A stretch of 64,000 bases of DNA from Micromonospora fulviviridis (lineage in GTDB: Bacteria; Actinomycetota; Actinomycetes; Mycobacteriales; Micromonosporaceae). Below, piece by piece: positions 7,586 to 16,364 of the stretch. The notes below the pieces were generated by a model. The model worked only from the letters and a program-made list of their open reading frames with translations, was not told the origin of the DNA and did not search any database. A program made the position numbers and the translations under genes. Position 1 is the first letter of the stretch. Each line of letters opens with the position of its first letter. The stretch covers positions 176,777 through 240,776 of the forward strand of contig NZ_BMRA01000012.1 of assembly GCF_014648395.1 (NCBI RefSeq), given 5' to 3'.

Positions 7586-9337
7586 ATGGCTCAACCTGTC
7601 ACCGACGCTGAGACCGATCCGATCGCCCGGCAGCGCCCCAGCCGGATGCCGTTCCAGCGTTACCTGCCCTACCACCAGCAGTTCCGGTTCGACCTGCCGG
7701 ACCGCGCCTGGCCCACCCGCCGCGTCGAGACCGCGCCCCGCTGGTGCGCCGTTGACCTCCGCGACGGCAACCAGGCCCTGATCGACCCGATGTCCCCGGA
7801 GCGAAAGCGCCGGATGTTCCAGCTGCTGGTGCAGATGGGCTACAAGGAGATCGAGGTCGGCTTCCCCTCGGCCAGCCAGACCGACTACGACTTCGTCCGC
7901 CAGCTGATCGAGCAGGACCTCATCCCGGAGGACGTCACCATCCAGGTGCTGACCCAGTGCCGGGAGCACCTGATCGACCGGACCTTCGAGTCGCTGCGCG
8001 GCGCCCGCCGGGCCATCGTGCACTTCTACAACTCGACCTCGACGCTCCAGCGCCGGGTGGTCTTCGGCCTGGACCGGGACGGCATCACCGACATCGCCAC
8101 CACCGGCGCCCGGCTCTGCCAGAAGTACGCGGAGATCCACACCCCGGACACCGACATCCACTACGAGTACTCGCCGGAGTCGTACACGGGCACCGAGCTG
8201 GAGTACGCGCTGGAGGTCTGCTCCAAGGTCATCGACGTGGTCGACCCCACCCCGGACCGGAAGCTGATCGTCAACCTGCCGGCCACCGTCGAGATGGCCA
8301 TGCCGAACGTCTACGCCGACTCGATCGAGTGGATGCACCGGCACCTGCCCCGGCGGGACAGCCTGGTGCTCAGCCTGCACCCGCACAACGACCGGGGCAC
8401 CGGGGTGGCCGCCGCCGAGCTGGGCCTGCTGGCCGGCGCCGACCGCATCGAGGGCTGCCTGTTCGGCAACGGCGAGCGCACCGGCAACGTCGACCTGGTG
8501 ACCCTGGGGCTGAACCTGTTCTCCCAGGGCATCGACCCGATGATCGACTTCTCGAACATCGACGAAATCAAGCGCGCGGTCGAATACTGCAACCAGCTGC
8601 CGGTGCACGAGCGCCACCCGTACGCGGGCGACCTGGTCTACACCGCCTTCTCCGGCTCCCACCAGGACGCCATCAAGAAGGGCTTCGACGCGCTGCACGC
8701 CGACGCGGCGGCGGCCGGGATGCCCGTCGACGAGTTCACCTGGGCCGTGCCCTACCTGCCGATCGACCCGAAGGACCTGGGCCGCACCTACGAGGCGGTC
8801 ATCCGGGTCAACTCGCAGTCCGGCAAGGGCGGCGTCGCGTACATCATGAAGTCCGAGCACCAGCTCGACCTGCCGCGCCGCCTCCAGATCGAGTTCTCCG
8901 GCGTGGTCCAGCAGGTCACCGACCACGACGGCGGCGAGGTCGAGCCGGGCACCATGTGGGAGATCTTCGCCCGCAACTACCTGGCCGACCACCAGGTCGA
9001 CCCCGCGGTCACGCTGGCCGGCTACGCCATCGGCACCGCCGAGGGCAAGGTCGAGATCGAGGCCCGCGTCGGCTACGACGGCGAGGTCCGCCCCCTCACC
9101 GCGGTCGGCAACGGCCCGATCGACGCGTACGTCAACGCGCTCCAGTCGGTGGGCGTGGGCGTACGGGTGCTCGACTACCACGAGCACGCGCTCTCCTCCG
9201 GCGGGGACGCGCAGGCCGCCGCGTACGTGGAGTGCGAGGTCGACGGCCGGACCGCCTGGGGCGTCGGGGTGGACGCCAACATCGTGACCGCCTCGATCAA
9301 GGCGGTCACCAGCGCGGTCAACCGCGCCCGCGCCTGA
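7586..9337 (+). CDS. leuA: 2-isopropylmalate synthase
   Basis: Condenses acetyl-CoA with 2-oxoisovalerate, the first step of leucine synthesis. It is 583 aa, the length of the long actinobacterial LeuA type. The N-terminal catalytic motif 'DLRDGNQAL' starts at residue 57, and the metal-binding 'HPHNDRGTG' is near residue 265. A C-terminal LeuA regulatory domain (about 440-580) should bind leucine for feedback. The start ATG (MAQPVTDAE) follows AGGGAG. A leader peptide with Leu codons upstream suggests added control by leucine-tRNA level. Confidence 0.97.
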   Translation: MAQPVTDAETDPIARQRPSRMPFQRYLPYHQQFRFDLPDRAWPTRRVETAPRWCAVDLRDGNQALIDPMSPERKRRMFQLLVQMGYKEIEVGFPSASQTDYDFVRQLIEQDLIPEDVTIQVLTQCREHLIDRTFESLRGARRAIVHFYNSTSTLQRRVVFGLDRDGITDIATTGARLCQKYAEIHTPDTDIHYEYSPESYTGTELEYALEVCSKVIDVVDPTPDRKLIVNLPATVEMAMPNVYADSIEWMHRHLPRRDSLVLSLHPHNDRGTGVAAAELGLLAGADRIEGCLFGNGERTGNVDLVTLGLNLFSQGIDPMIDFSNIDEIKRAVEYCNQLPVHERHPYAGDLVYTAFSGSHQDAIKKGFDALHADAAAAGMPVDEFTWAVPYLPIDPKDLGRTYEAVIRVNSQSGKGGVAYIMKSEHQLDLPRRLQIEFSGVVQQVTDHDGGEVEPGTMWEIFARNYLADHQVDPAVTLAGYAIGTAEGKVEIEARVGYDGEVRPLTAVGNGPIDAYVNALQSVGVGVRVLDYHEHALSSGGDAQAAAYVECEVDGRTAWGVGVDANIVTASIKAVTSAVNRARA

Positions 9338-10796
9338 TCCCGCTCCGGGAAGGGCCCTCCGCCGACGGGGGCCCTTCCCGCCGGGGGCGGTGGATCAGCA
9401 GGGCGGCCAGCACCGCCCCGGCCAGCAGCAGGCCGGCGCACCAGAGCATCGCCCCGCGGAACGCGTCGGCCAGCGCGGTCTTCTGCTCGTACCCGGTGCC
9501 GGAGAGGCCGACCAGCAGCGGCAGCGCCGCCACCGCGAGCAGGCCGCCCGCCCGGGAGGCGGCGTTGTTGAAGCCGCTCGCCACCCCGGCGAACCGGTCC
9601 GCCACCGCAGCCAGCACGGACGCGGTCAGCGGGGCGACCACCAGGGTGAGCCCCGCCCCGAACAGGACCACCCCGGGCAGCACGTCCACCCAGTACGACG
9701 CCCCGGGGCCGACCCGGCGCAGCAGCAGCAGTCCGGCCGCGGCGACCACCGGGCCGACGGTGAGCGGCAGCCGGGGGCCGATCCGGGCGGCGAGCGCCCC
9801 GGCACGGGCCGAGCCGACAAGCAGCAGCAGCGTCATCGGCACGGTGGCCAGGCCGGTGAGCAGGGCCGACCAGCCGACCACGTTCTGCAGGTAGACGGCG
9901 AGGAAGAAGGTGAACCCGCCGAGGGCCGCGTACACCACCACGGTGAAGATGTTCAGCACCGAGAAGAGCCGGCTGCCGAACAGCCCGGTGGGCAGCATGG
10001 CGGCGTCGCCGCGGCGCCGCTCGACCAGCACGAAGACCACCGCGCCGAGCACCCCGAGCAGCGCCGCGACCAGCACCGTCGGGGAGCCGGCGCCGCGCGC
10101 CGGGGCGTCGATGAGGGCGTACGTGACGCCGCCGAGGCCCAGCGCGCCGAGCAGCGCGCCGGCCACGTCGAACCGCCGGCCCGCCCCGGTACGCGAGGCG
10201 GCCTCGTCCCGGCTCTCCGGCACCCAGCGCAGCGCGGCGAGCACCACCCCGACGGCCAGCGGCAGGTTCACGAAGAAGATCCACCGCCAGGAGAGCGTGT
10301 CGATCAGCCAGCCACCGAGGAGCGGGCCGAGCGCGGTGGACACCCCGGAGAGCCCCGACCAGGTGCCGATCGCCCTGGCCCGGTCGTCCGGGTCGAAGCT
10401 GGCCTGGAGCACGGAGAGCGAGCCGGGGGTGAGCAGCGCCCCGCCGGCGCCCTGGAGGAACCGGGCCGCGATCAGCCAGCCGGTGCCCTGGGCCAGCCCG
10501 CAGAGCACCGACGCCACGGCGAACCACACCACCCCGACCAGGAAGACCCGCCGCCGCCCGAACCGGTCGCCGAGCGCGCCGCCGAGCAGCACGAAGGCGG
10601 CCAGCATCAACAGGTAGCCGTTGACGGTCCATTGCAGACCCGCCACGGTGGCGCCCAGCTCGGCGCCGAGCCGGGGCAGCGCCACGTTGACCACGGTGCT
10701 GTCCAGGAAGACCATGCCCGAGGCGAGGATCGCGGCGAGCAGCGTGCCGCGTCCGGCCGTGGAGCCGATACGCAGCGCGGGGGCGGGTGCGGTCAT
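9318..10796 (-). CDS. MFS efflux transporter, EmrB/QacA (14-TM) type
   Basis: A 492-aa multidrug-type transporter with about 14 hydrophobic segments. It has the motif 'FLDSTVVNVALPRL' in helix 1 (motif D1 of the DHA2 family), 'LGGALGDRFGRRRVF' (motif A), and 'GPLLGGWL' (antiporter motif C). It probably exports small molecules by proton antiport. I start at the ATG at 10796 (MTAPAPALRIG), which is better placed before helix 1 than a start 13 codons upstream. The last 20 bp overlap the leuA 3' end tail to tail. No dedicated regulator is adjacent. Confidence 0.88.
   Translation of the reverse strand: MTAPAPALRIGSTAGRGTLLAAILASGMVFLDSTVVNVALPRLGAELGATVAGLQWTVNGYLLMLAAFVLLGGALGDRFGRRRVFLVGVVWFAVASVLCGLAQGTGWLIAARFLQGAGGALLTPGSLSVLQASFDPDDRARAIGTWSGLSGVSTALGPLLGGWLIDTLSWRWIFFVNLPLAVGVVLAALRWVPESRDEAASRTGAGRRFDVAGALLGALGLGGVTYALIDAPARGAGSPTVLVAALLGVLGAVVFVLVERRRGDAAMLPTGLFGSRLFSVLNIFTVVVYAALGGFTFFLAVYLQNVVGWSALLTGLATVPMTLLLLVGSARAGALAARIGPRLPLTVGPVVAAAGLLLLRRVGPGASYWVDVLPGVVLFGAGLTLVVAPLTASVLAAVADRFAGVASGFNNAASRAGGLLAVAALPLLVGLSGTGYEQKTALADAFRGAMLWCAGLLLAGAVLAALLIHRPRREGPPSAEGPSRSGIRRGRG
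9346..9380. terminator. leuA terminator inside the convergent MFS gene
   Basis: A 12-bp perfect stem (CGGGAAGGGCCC/GGGCCCTTCCCG, 9346-9357 with 9369-9380) lies 8 bp after the leuA stop. It sits within the last codons of the opposing MFS gene, where it encodes the hydrophilic tail. Confidence 0.75.
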
Positions 10797-10905
10797 GGGT
10801 AACCACTCTGCCCGGCGCTCCACTTCCGACGCCACGAATCACGGAAACCGTCGCCGGGTACTGTGCGGACTCGCCCGGAGCACGCAAGCTGGAGAGGTGT
10901 CGTCT

Positions 10906-11562
10906 GTGCGTACGAGATCAGGAGCCCGTGCCGGGATGGCCGTCGCGCTCACCGCGGTGCTCGCCCTCGGCGTGGCCGGCTGCGTGCCGGTCGACGAGCC
11001 GGACACGCCACCCAGCAGCGCCGGCAACGTCAACCAGCAGCTCGGTGAGCTGACCGTCGCCGCCGCCGGGTCGATGAAGGGCTACAGCCGGACCCGCTTC
11101 CCGCACTGGCGGGACACCGGCAAGAACTGCGACGTGCGGGACACCGTGCTGCAACGGGACGGGGAGGGCATCAAGCTCTCCGGCTGCAACGTGGTCGGTG
11201 GCCGCTGGGAGAGCCCGTACGACGGGCAGGCGCTGACCGATCCGGCCGACGTGGACATCGACCACATGGTGCCGCTGGCCAACGCCTGGCGCTCCGGCGC
11301 CGACGAGTGGGACGACGCGAAGCGCGGCGACTTCGCCAACGACCTGACCCGGCCGCAGCTGATGGCGGTTTCCCTCCGCTCCAACCGGGCAAAGGGTGAC
11401 CAGGACCCGTCCCAGTGGAAGCCGGCGAACCGCTCGTTCTGGTGCCAGTACGCCGCGGACTGGGTGACGGTCAAGCACTACTGGCGGCTGACGGTGACCA
11501 GTGCCGAGAAGGCCGCTCTCACCGACATGTTGGAGGGCTGCACATGGGCGAACAAGCCGTGA
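10906..11562 (+). CDS. Secreted HNH/DUF1524-family nuclease-like lipoprotein
   Basis: A 218-aa exported protein. A basic N-terminus and hydrophobic stretch end in the lipobox GVAGC. The C-terminal domain (about residues 60-215) is a DUF1524/HNH-endonuclease fold. The key motif is 'DIDHMVPLANAWRSGADEW', followed by 'NDLTRPQLMAVSLRSNRAKGD', where His and Asn/Asp should bind the metal. Four cysteines in the domain suggest disulfides outside the cell. It may degrade extracellular nucleic acid. The GTG start at 10906 has GGAGAGG before it. Its 3' end overlaps the next gene by 19 bp. Confidence 0.86.
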   Translation: MRTRSGARAGMAVALTAVLALGVAGCVPVDEPDTPPSSAGNVNQQLGELTVAAAGSMKGYSRTRFPHWRDTGKNCDVRDTVLQRDGEGIKLSGCNVVGGRWESPYDGQALTDPADVDIDHMVPLANAWRSGADEWDDAKRGDFANDLTRPQLMAVSLRSNRAKGDQDPSQWKPANRSFWCQYAADWVTVKHYWRLTVTSAEKAALTDMLEGCTWANKP

Positions 11563-12023
11563 CCGGTGCCGGCGACACACCGGCGCCGGAGAGGACGCCG
11601 GACGCCACCGGCGAGGACGCCGCGGCGGCGGCCGGCGGTGCGACCGCGCCCGGCCCGACCTCGGCCGGGATGACGGCGGACGGCACGCCGGCCGCCCCCG
11701 CCGACGTCTCCGGGGCCGGGATGTCCGCCGACGCCACCCCGCCCGCGCCCGCCGGCGCCCCGCCGGCACCCGGGCCGCAGGAGCGGACCAGCGACATCAC
11801 CGCCGGCGCGGGCGGGGTGATGACCGACGAGGCCGGCGTGGTGACCGGCGACCTGACGCTGCGCACCGAGTACGCCGACGGCCAGGTCACACTGCGGGTG
11901 CAGTACAAGGACGCCGACGAGTGGTACGCGGTGACCGGCGGCCGGGTGCCGCTGGCCGACCCGGCCGCGCTGGACGCCGTACACACCGTCGCGGTGGCCC
12001 TGCTCAACCGTCCCGAGGGCTGA
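11544..12023 (+). CDS. Unrecognised protein with disordered N-terminus and small C-terminal domain
   Basis: A 159-aa protein starting inside the nuclease gene, with a GGAGGG site 6 nt before its ATG, so the two are translated together. Residues 1-95 are low-complexity Ala/Pro/Gly/Thr, probably disordered. Only the last 60 residues look folded ('DLTLRTEYADGQVTLRVQYKD...' then a helix 'AALDAVHTVAVALL'). There is no signal peptide, so it stays in the cytosol while its partner is exported. Function unknown. An immunity or chaperone role for the nuclease is a guess from the overlap alone. Confidence 0.72.
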   Translation: MGEQAVTGAGDTPAPERTPDATGEDAAAAAGGATAPGPTSAGMTADGTPAAPADVSGAGMSADATPPAPAGAPPAPGPQERTSDITAGAGGVMTDEAGVVTGDLTLRTEYADGQVTLRVQYKDADEWYAVTGGRVPLADPAALDAVHTVAVALLNRPEG

Positions 12024-12039
12024 CCGCTCCGAACGCGAC

Positions 12040-12072
12040 GAGGCCCCTTTCCCGCGCCGGGGAAGGGGCCTC
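12040..12072. terminator. Bidirectional terminator
   Basis: A GAGGCCCCTT-rich stem (12040-12053 with 12059-12072) lies between the stop codons of the plus-strand pair and the minus-strand ABC operon. It has a T-run on one arm and an A-pair on the other, so it can serve both directions. Confidence 0.75.
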
Positions 12073-12083
12073 GCGTCGTCACG

Positions 12084-13190
12084 TCACGGGGTCGGGATCA
12101 GCTCCCCGGTGTCGCCGGGCGCCGCGCCGTCGTCCGGCCGGACCAGTTCCGGCTCCACCTCGTGCGGCCGGATCCGGCCGGCCGCGATGTCCTCGGCGTA
12201 GTGGCAGGCCACGCGGTGCCCGCCGAGCACCTCGCGCAGCGCCGGCCGCTCCTCGGCACAGCGGGTCGGCTGGGCCCACGGGCAGCGGGTGTGGAACCGG
12301 CAGCCGGCCGGCGGATTAGTCGGCGAGGGCAGGTCGCCGGCGAGCAGGATCCGCTCCCGGCGGTCCTCCACCTGCGGGTCCGGCACCGGCACCGCCGACA
12401 TGAGCGCCTTGGTGTACGGGTGCATGGGCTCCCGGTAGAGGTCGTCGCTGGACGCCTCCTCGACCAGTCCGCCGAGGTACATCACCCCGACCGTGTCGGC
12501 GATGTGCCGGACCACCGCCAGGTCGTGGGCGATGATCAGGTACGTCAGGCCGTGCTCGTTCTGCAGTTCCTCCAGCAGGTTGATCACCTGGGCCTGGATG
12601 GACACGTCCAGCGCGGAGACCGGCTCGTCGGCGACGATCAGGTCCGGGTCGAGCACCAGCGCCCGGGCGATGCCGATGCGCTGCCGCTGCCCGCCGGAGA
12701 ACTCGTGCGGGTACTTGCTCAGCGCCGAGGCGGGCAGGCCGACCGCGGCGAGCGCCTCCCGGAGCCGCTTGTCGGTGGCCGCCTTGTCCTTGGCCAGGCC
12801 GTGCGCCTTGAGCCCTTCGACCAGCAGTGACTCCACCGACTGGCGGGGGTCGAGACTGGACAGCGGGTCCTGGAAGATCATCTGGATGCGGCGACGCATC
12901 CGGCGCATCGACTCGCCCTTGAGTGCGCGGATGTCGGTGCCGTCGAAGACGATCTCGCCGTCGGTCGGCTCGACCAGCCGCAGCAGGCCCCGGCCGAGGG
13001 TGGACTTGCCACACCCCGACTCGCCCACCAGCCCATACGTCTCGCCCTTGTTGATGGAGAGCGAGACGCCGTCGACGGCGTAGACGTAGCCGACGGTGCG
13101 GTCGAAGAGCACACCGCTCTTGATCGGGAAGTGGACCTTGACGTCGCGCAGTTCGACAAGTGGTCCGGTCCGCTCGGTCGACTCGGTCAC
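12084..13190 (-). CDS. Oligopeptide/dipeptide ABC transporter ATP-binding protein (DppF-like)
   Basis: A 368-aa ATPase of a peptide/nickel importer. Walker A 'GESGCGKST', Q-loop 'MIFQDP', ABC signature 'FSGGQRQRIGIAR' and Walker B 'LIVADEPVSALD' are all present, followed by the H-loop 'IAHDL'. The C-terminal oligopeptide/dipeptide extension includes 'CRFHTRCPWAQ..C', the cysteine cluster of this subfamily that can hold an Fe-S centre. The GTG start at 13190 overlaps the dppD stop as GTGA, so translation is coupled. It is the last gene of the five-gene operon. Confidence 0.93.
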   Translation of the reverse strand: MTESTERTGPLVELRDVKVHFPIKSGVLFDRTVGYVYAVDGVSLSINKGETYGLVGESGCGKSTLGRGLLRLVEPTDGEIVFDGTDIRALKGESMRRMRRRIQMIFQDPLSSLDPRQSVESLLVEGLKAHGLAKDKAATDKRLREALAAVGLPASALSKYPHEFSGGQRQRIGIARALVLDPDLIVADEPVSALDVSIQAQVINLLEELQNEHGLTYLIIAHDLAVVRHIADTVGVMYLGGLVEEASSDDLYREPMHPYTKALMSAVPVPDPQVEDRRERILLAGDLPSPTNPPAGCRFHTRCPWAQPTRCAEERPALREVLGGHRVACHYAEDIAAGRIRPHEVEPELVRPDDGAAPGDTGELIPTP

Positions 13191-14173
13191 GGCACCGCCA
13201 CCTCCTCGGAAACGGGGTTGTTGCAGCGCAGGTCGCCGCCGGTCGCGGTGGGGTCGAGCGGGGGCGTGCCCTCCAGGCAGGCGTCCACCACGTTGTCGCA
13301 GCGGGGGGCGAACGCGCACCCCTCGACCCACGGGATGTTGTCGGCCACCGAGCCGCGGATGGCGTGCAGCCGCTCGCCCCGGGGCGAGTCCAGCCGCGGC
13401 ACCGAGCTCAACAGCCCGTGCGTGTACGGGTGCCGCGGCCGGGCGAAGAGCTCGTGGCGGGCGGCCCGCTCGACCACCTTGCCGCCGTAGAGCACGTTGA
13501 CCGTGTCGCAGAGGCCGGCCACCACGCCCAGGTCGTGCGTGATCATGATGAGCGCGGTGCCGGTCTCGTCGACGAGCTGCTTGAGCAGGGTGAGGATCTG
13601 CGCCTGGATGGTCACGTCCAGCGCGGTGGTCGGCTCGTCCGCGATCAGCAACCGTGGCTTGCAGGCCAGCGCGATGGCGATCAGCGCGCGCTGCCGCATG
13701 CCGCCGGAGATCTGGTGCGGGTACTCCTTGAGCCGCCGCATCGGGTCGGGGATGCCGACCGCGTCGAGCAGTTCCCGGGACTCCTTCATGGCCGCCTTGC
13801 GGTCCATCCCGCGGTGCCGCTCCAGCACCTCGGCCACCTGTGTGCCGATCGGCACGACCGGGTTCAGCGAGGAGAGCGGGTCCTGGAAGATCATGCCGAT
13901 GTCCCGGCCGCGCCGGTCCCGCATGTCGTCCGGGCGCAGCTTCAGCAGGTCGGCGCCGTCGAAGTTGACCTCGCCGGTGACCTTGTTGCCCCGCCGGGGC
14001 AGCAGGCCCATGATCGCCAGGCTGGTCACGCTCTTGCCGCAGCCGGACTCGCCGACCAGGCCCACGGTCTGCCCCGGCTCCACGCTGAAGCTGACCTTGT
14101 CGACCGCGGTGAACGGCCGCTCACCGCGACGCTGGAACACCACGCTCAGATCGCGTACGTCGAGCAGGCTCAT
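13187..14173 (-). CDS. Oligopeptide/dipeptide ABC transporter ATP-binding protein (DppD-like)
   Basis: A 328-aa ATPase, the partner of DppF. Walker A 'GESGCGKSV', Q-loop 'MIFQDP', signature 'ISGGMRQRALIAIAL', Walker B 'LLIADEPTTALD' and H-loop 'ITHDL' are intact. A C-terminal cysteine cluster ('CAFAPRC...C...C') is typical of this subfamily. It starts 43 bp after dppC and overlaps dppF by 4 bp. The two ATPases together power the inner-membrane permease pair DppBC. Confidence 0.93.
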   Translation of the reverse strand: MSLLDVRDLSVVFQRRGERPFTAVDKVSFSVEPGQTVGLVGESGCGKSVTSLAIMGLLPRRGNKVTGEVNFDGADLLKLRPDDMRDRRGRDIGMIFQDPLSSLNPVVPIGTQVAEVLERHRGMDRKAAMKESRELLDAVGIPDPMRRLKEYPHQISGGMRQRALIAIALACKPRLLIADEPTTALDVTIQAQILTLLKQLVDETGTALIMITHDLGVVAGLCDTVNVLYGGKVVERAARHELFARPRHPYTHGLLSSVPRLDSPRGERLHAIRGSVADNIPWVEGCAFAPRCDNVVDACLEGTPPLDPTATGGDLRCNNPVSEEVAVP

Positions 14174-14216
14174 CGGGTCACTTCCTCATCGTGCAGGTCC
14201 TTGGTCCGCATCGCCG

Positions 14217-15257
14217 TCACCGCCGGCTCTTCGGGTCGATCGCCTCGCGCATGCCCTCACCCAGCAGGGTGAAGCCCAGCGCGACCACGATGATCGCGAC
14301 GGCCGGGTAGTAGGCCAGCTCCGGGCGGACCTCGAAGTAGCGCTGACCGTCCACACCGAGCATCAGGCCCCACTCGGCGCGGTTGATGTCGGGGTCACCG
14401 AGACCGAGGAAGGACAGCGAGGCCGCCTCCAGGATCGCGGTGGAGAGGGTCAGCGTGGCCTGCACGATCACGGCGGTCATGGCGTTGGGCAGCATGTGCC
14501 GGAGCACGATCGACCCCTGCTTGACGCCGAGCGCCCGGGCGGCCAGCACGTGGTCGCTCTCCCGTTGGGCGAGCATCGAACCGCGTAGCAGCCGGGCGAA
14601 GATCGGCACGTTGACGATGGCCACCGCCAGGATGACCGTCCACTGGCTCGACCGGCTGGCCATGGCCACCAGGCTGATGGCCAGCAGCAGGGCCGGCAGG
14701 GCCAGCATCACGTCGGTGAAGCGCATCAGGATGTTGTCGACCCAACCGCCGAAGGCGCCGGCGATCGCGCCGATCAGCACGCCGAGGGCCAAACCGATCA
14801 GCGTGGCGAGCACGCCGACGAAGAGGGTCTGCCGGCTGCCGTGGATCATGCGGGACAGGAAGTCCCGGCCGAGCGGGTCGGAGCCGAGCGGGAACTCGCT
14901 GCTGGCACCGGGGATGTTGTCGACGGTGAGGTTCTTCGTCAGCTCGTCGAAGCGCTGCGCGGGGTCGTGCGGCGCGAGCAGCGGCGCGAAGATCGCGACC
15001 AGGATGAACAGCGCCACGATGGACGCGCCGACGATCGCCGTCGGGTTGCGCCGCAGCCGACGGAACGCGTCCCGGACCAGGCTCACGCCGCCCTTGTCGG
15101 CGGTGGCCTGGGCGAGCTGCTCCAGCCGGGCGCGCTTGCGCTCGCCGAGCCGGTCGAGGCCGCGCGGCAGGGTGCCCTCGCGCTTCTCCTCGACGGCGGC
15201 GGGGTCCACGCTCTCGCGCGGGGTGCCCACGACGGGCCGGGTGATCGGATCACTCAT
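14217..15257 (-). CDS. Peptide ABC transporter permease (DppC-like)
   Basis: A 346-aa inner-membrane permease. A charged cytosolic N-terminus of about 75 residues precedes the first helix ('AIVGASIVALFILVAIFAPLL'). Further helices and the EAA loop that contacts the ATPase ('ESDHVLAARALGVKQGSIVLRHMLP') follow. The OppC N-terminal type is recognisable from 'LLAPHDPAQRF'. The ATG at 15257 overlaps the dppB stop as ATGA. The unusually long N-terminal tail is the only odd point. Confidence 0.92.
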   Translation of the reverse strand: MSDPITRPVVGTPRESVDPAAVEEKREGTLPRGLDRLGERKRARLEQLAQATADKGGVSLVRDAFRRLRRNPTAIVGASIVALFILVAIFAPLLAPHDPAQRFDELTKNLTVDNIPGASSEFPLGSDPLGRDFLSRMIHGSRQTLFVGVLATLIGLALGVLIGAIAGAFGGWVDNILMRFTDVMLALPALLLAISLVAMASRSSQWTVILAVAIVNVPIFARLLRGSMLAQRESDHVLAARALGVKQGSIVLRHMLPNAMTAVIVQATLTLSTAILEAASLSFLGLGDPDINRAEWGLMLGVDGQRYFEVRPELAYYPAVAIIVVALGFTLLGEGMREAIDPKSRR

Positions 15258-16261
15258 CGCACACGCACCCTCGGGTCGATGAAGGCGTAGGAGAGGTCGA
15301 CCAGGAGGTTGACGACCACGAAGACCAACGCGGCCAGCAGGATCAGCGCCTGGAGCACCGGGTAGTCGCGGCCGCCGCTGATCGAGTTGTAGATCAGGGT
15401 GCCGAGGCCGCCCCAGTTGTACACCCGCTCGGTGAGCACCGCGCCGGAGAGCAGCGCGCCGGTCTGCAGGCCGATGGTGGTGACCACCGGCAGCAGGGCG
15501 TTGCGCAGGATGTGACGGCCCCGGATGGTCTTGTGCCGCAGGCCCTTCGCCTCGGCGGTGCGGACGAAGTCCTCGTTGAGCACGTCGAGCACGCTGGCCC
15601 GGGTGATCCGGACGATCACCGCGAGCGGGATGGTGGCCAGGGTGAGCGCCGGCAGGATCAGGTGCCACAGCGCGTCGCCGGCGGCGTCGAACTCCCGGGT
15701 GAGCAGCCCGTCGAGGACGAAGAACCCGGTCACGTCGGTGTTGTCCACCCCGGTGCTGATCCGGCCCGAGGGCGGGAACCAGTGCATGTTCTGGGTGAAT
15801 ACGTCCTTGAGCAGGTAGCCCAGGAAGAAGATCGGGATCGAGATGCCGAGCAGGGTGCCGGCGATGCTCAGGTTGTCGAGCAGCCGGCCGCGGTGCCGGG
15901 CGGCGAGGTAGCCGAGCGGCACGCCGAGCCCGATGGCGATGATCATGGCGGCAGCGGCCAGCTCGATGGTGGCCGGGAAGGCGCGGCCGATCACCTCGGT
16001 GACCGGGTCACCGCTCCGGATCGAGTTGCCGAAGTCGCCGGTCAGCAGCCGCTGCATGAACTTGGCGTACTGCACCAGGATCGGCTGGTCGTAGCCGAGG
16101 GCCTTGACCAGCAGGGCGCGCCGCTCCGGCGTGGCCCGCTCACCGAGCAGCGCCTCGATCGGGCCGCCGGGGAGATTCCGCAGCCAGACGAAGACCAGCG
16201 CGGACAGCCCTATCAGGGTCACCACCAGCTGCAGCAGGCGGCGGACTATGACTCGCAACAT
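15254..16261 (-). CDS. Peptide ABC transporter permease (DppB-like)
   Basis: A 335-aa inner-membrane permease. It begins with the typical first helix 'RRLLQLVVTLIGLSALVFVWL' and has about six helices. The EAA loop 'NEDFVRTAEAKGLRHKTIRGRHILRNALLP' is near residue 235. It pairs with DppC to form the pore. It follows dppA by about 100 bp that hold a strong hairpin, which probably lowers its expression relative to the binding protein. Confidence 0.93.
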   Translation of the reverse strand: MLRVIVRRLLQLVVTLIGLSALVFVWLRNLPGGPIEALLGERATPERRALLVKALGYDQPILVQYAKFMQRLLTGDFGNSIRSGDPVTEVIGRAFPATIELAAAAMIIAIGLGVPLGYLAARHRGRLLDNLSIAGTLLGISIPIFFLGYLLKDVFTQNMHWFPPSGRISTGVDNTDVTGFFVLDGLLTREFDAAGDALWHLILPALTLATIPLAVIVRITRASVLDVLNEDFVRTAEAKGLRHKTIRGRHILRNALLPVVTTIGLQTGALLSGAVLTERVYNWGGLGTLIYNSISGGRDYPVLQALILLAALVFVVVNLLVDLSYAFIDPRVRVR

Positions 16262-16296
16262 CTCTCACACACCAGATTCTCGGTAAACAGCGGGTC

Positions 16297-16330
16297 GGCC
16301 CGGGCCGGGAGAGAGAGCCCGGCCCGGGCC
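16297..16330 (-). promoter_or_regulatory. Intercistronic hairpin between dppA and dppB
   Basis: A perfect 13-bp stem (GGCCCGGGCCGGG with CCCGGCCCGGGCC) has an 8-nt purine loop. It lies after the dppA stop and before the dppB start. Such structures normally stabilise the binding-protein mRNA and partly terminate before the permease genes. Confidence 0.7.
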
Positions 16331-16364
16331 GATTCCGCGTACGGCGTCAGCGGTCAGTAGCGCT

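Noticed and set aside
7184..9187. 667-codon minus-strand open frame antisense to leuA
   Set aside because: It is a shadow of a well-supported leuA; the translation is repetitive Val/Asp/Gly without a known motif.
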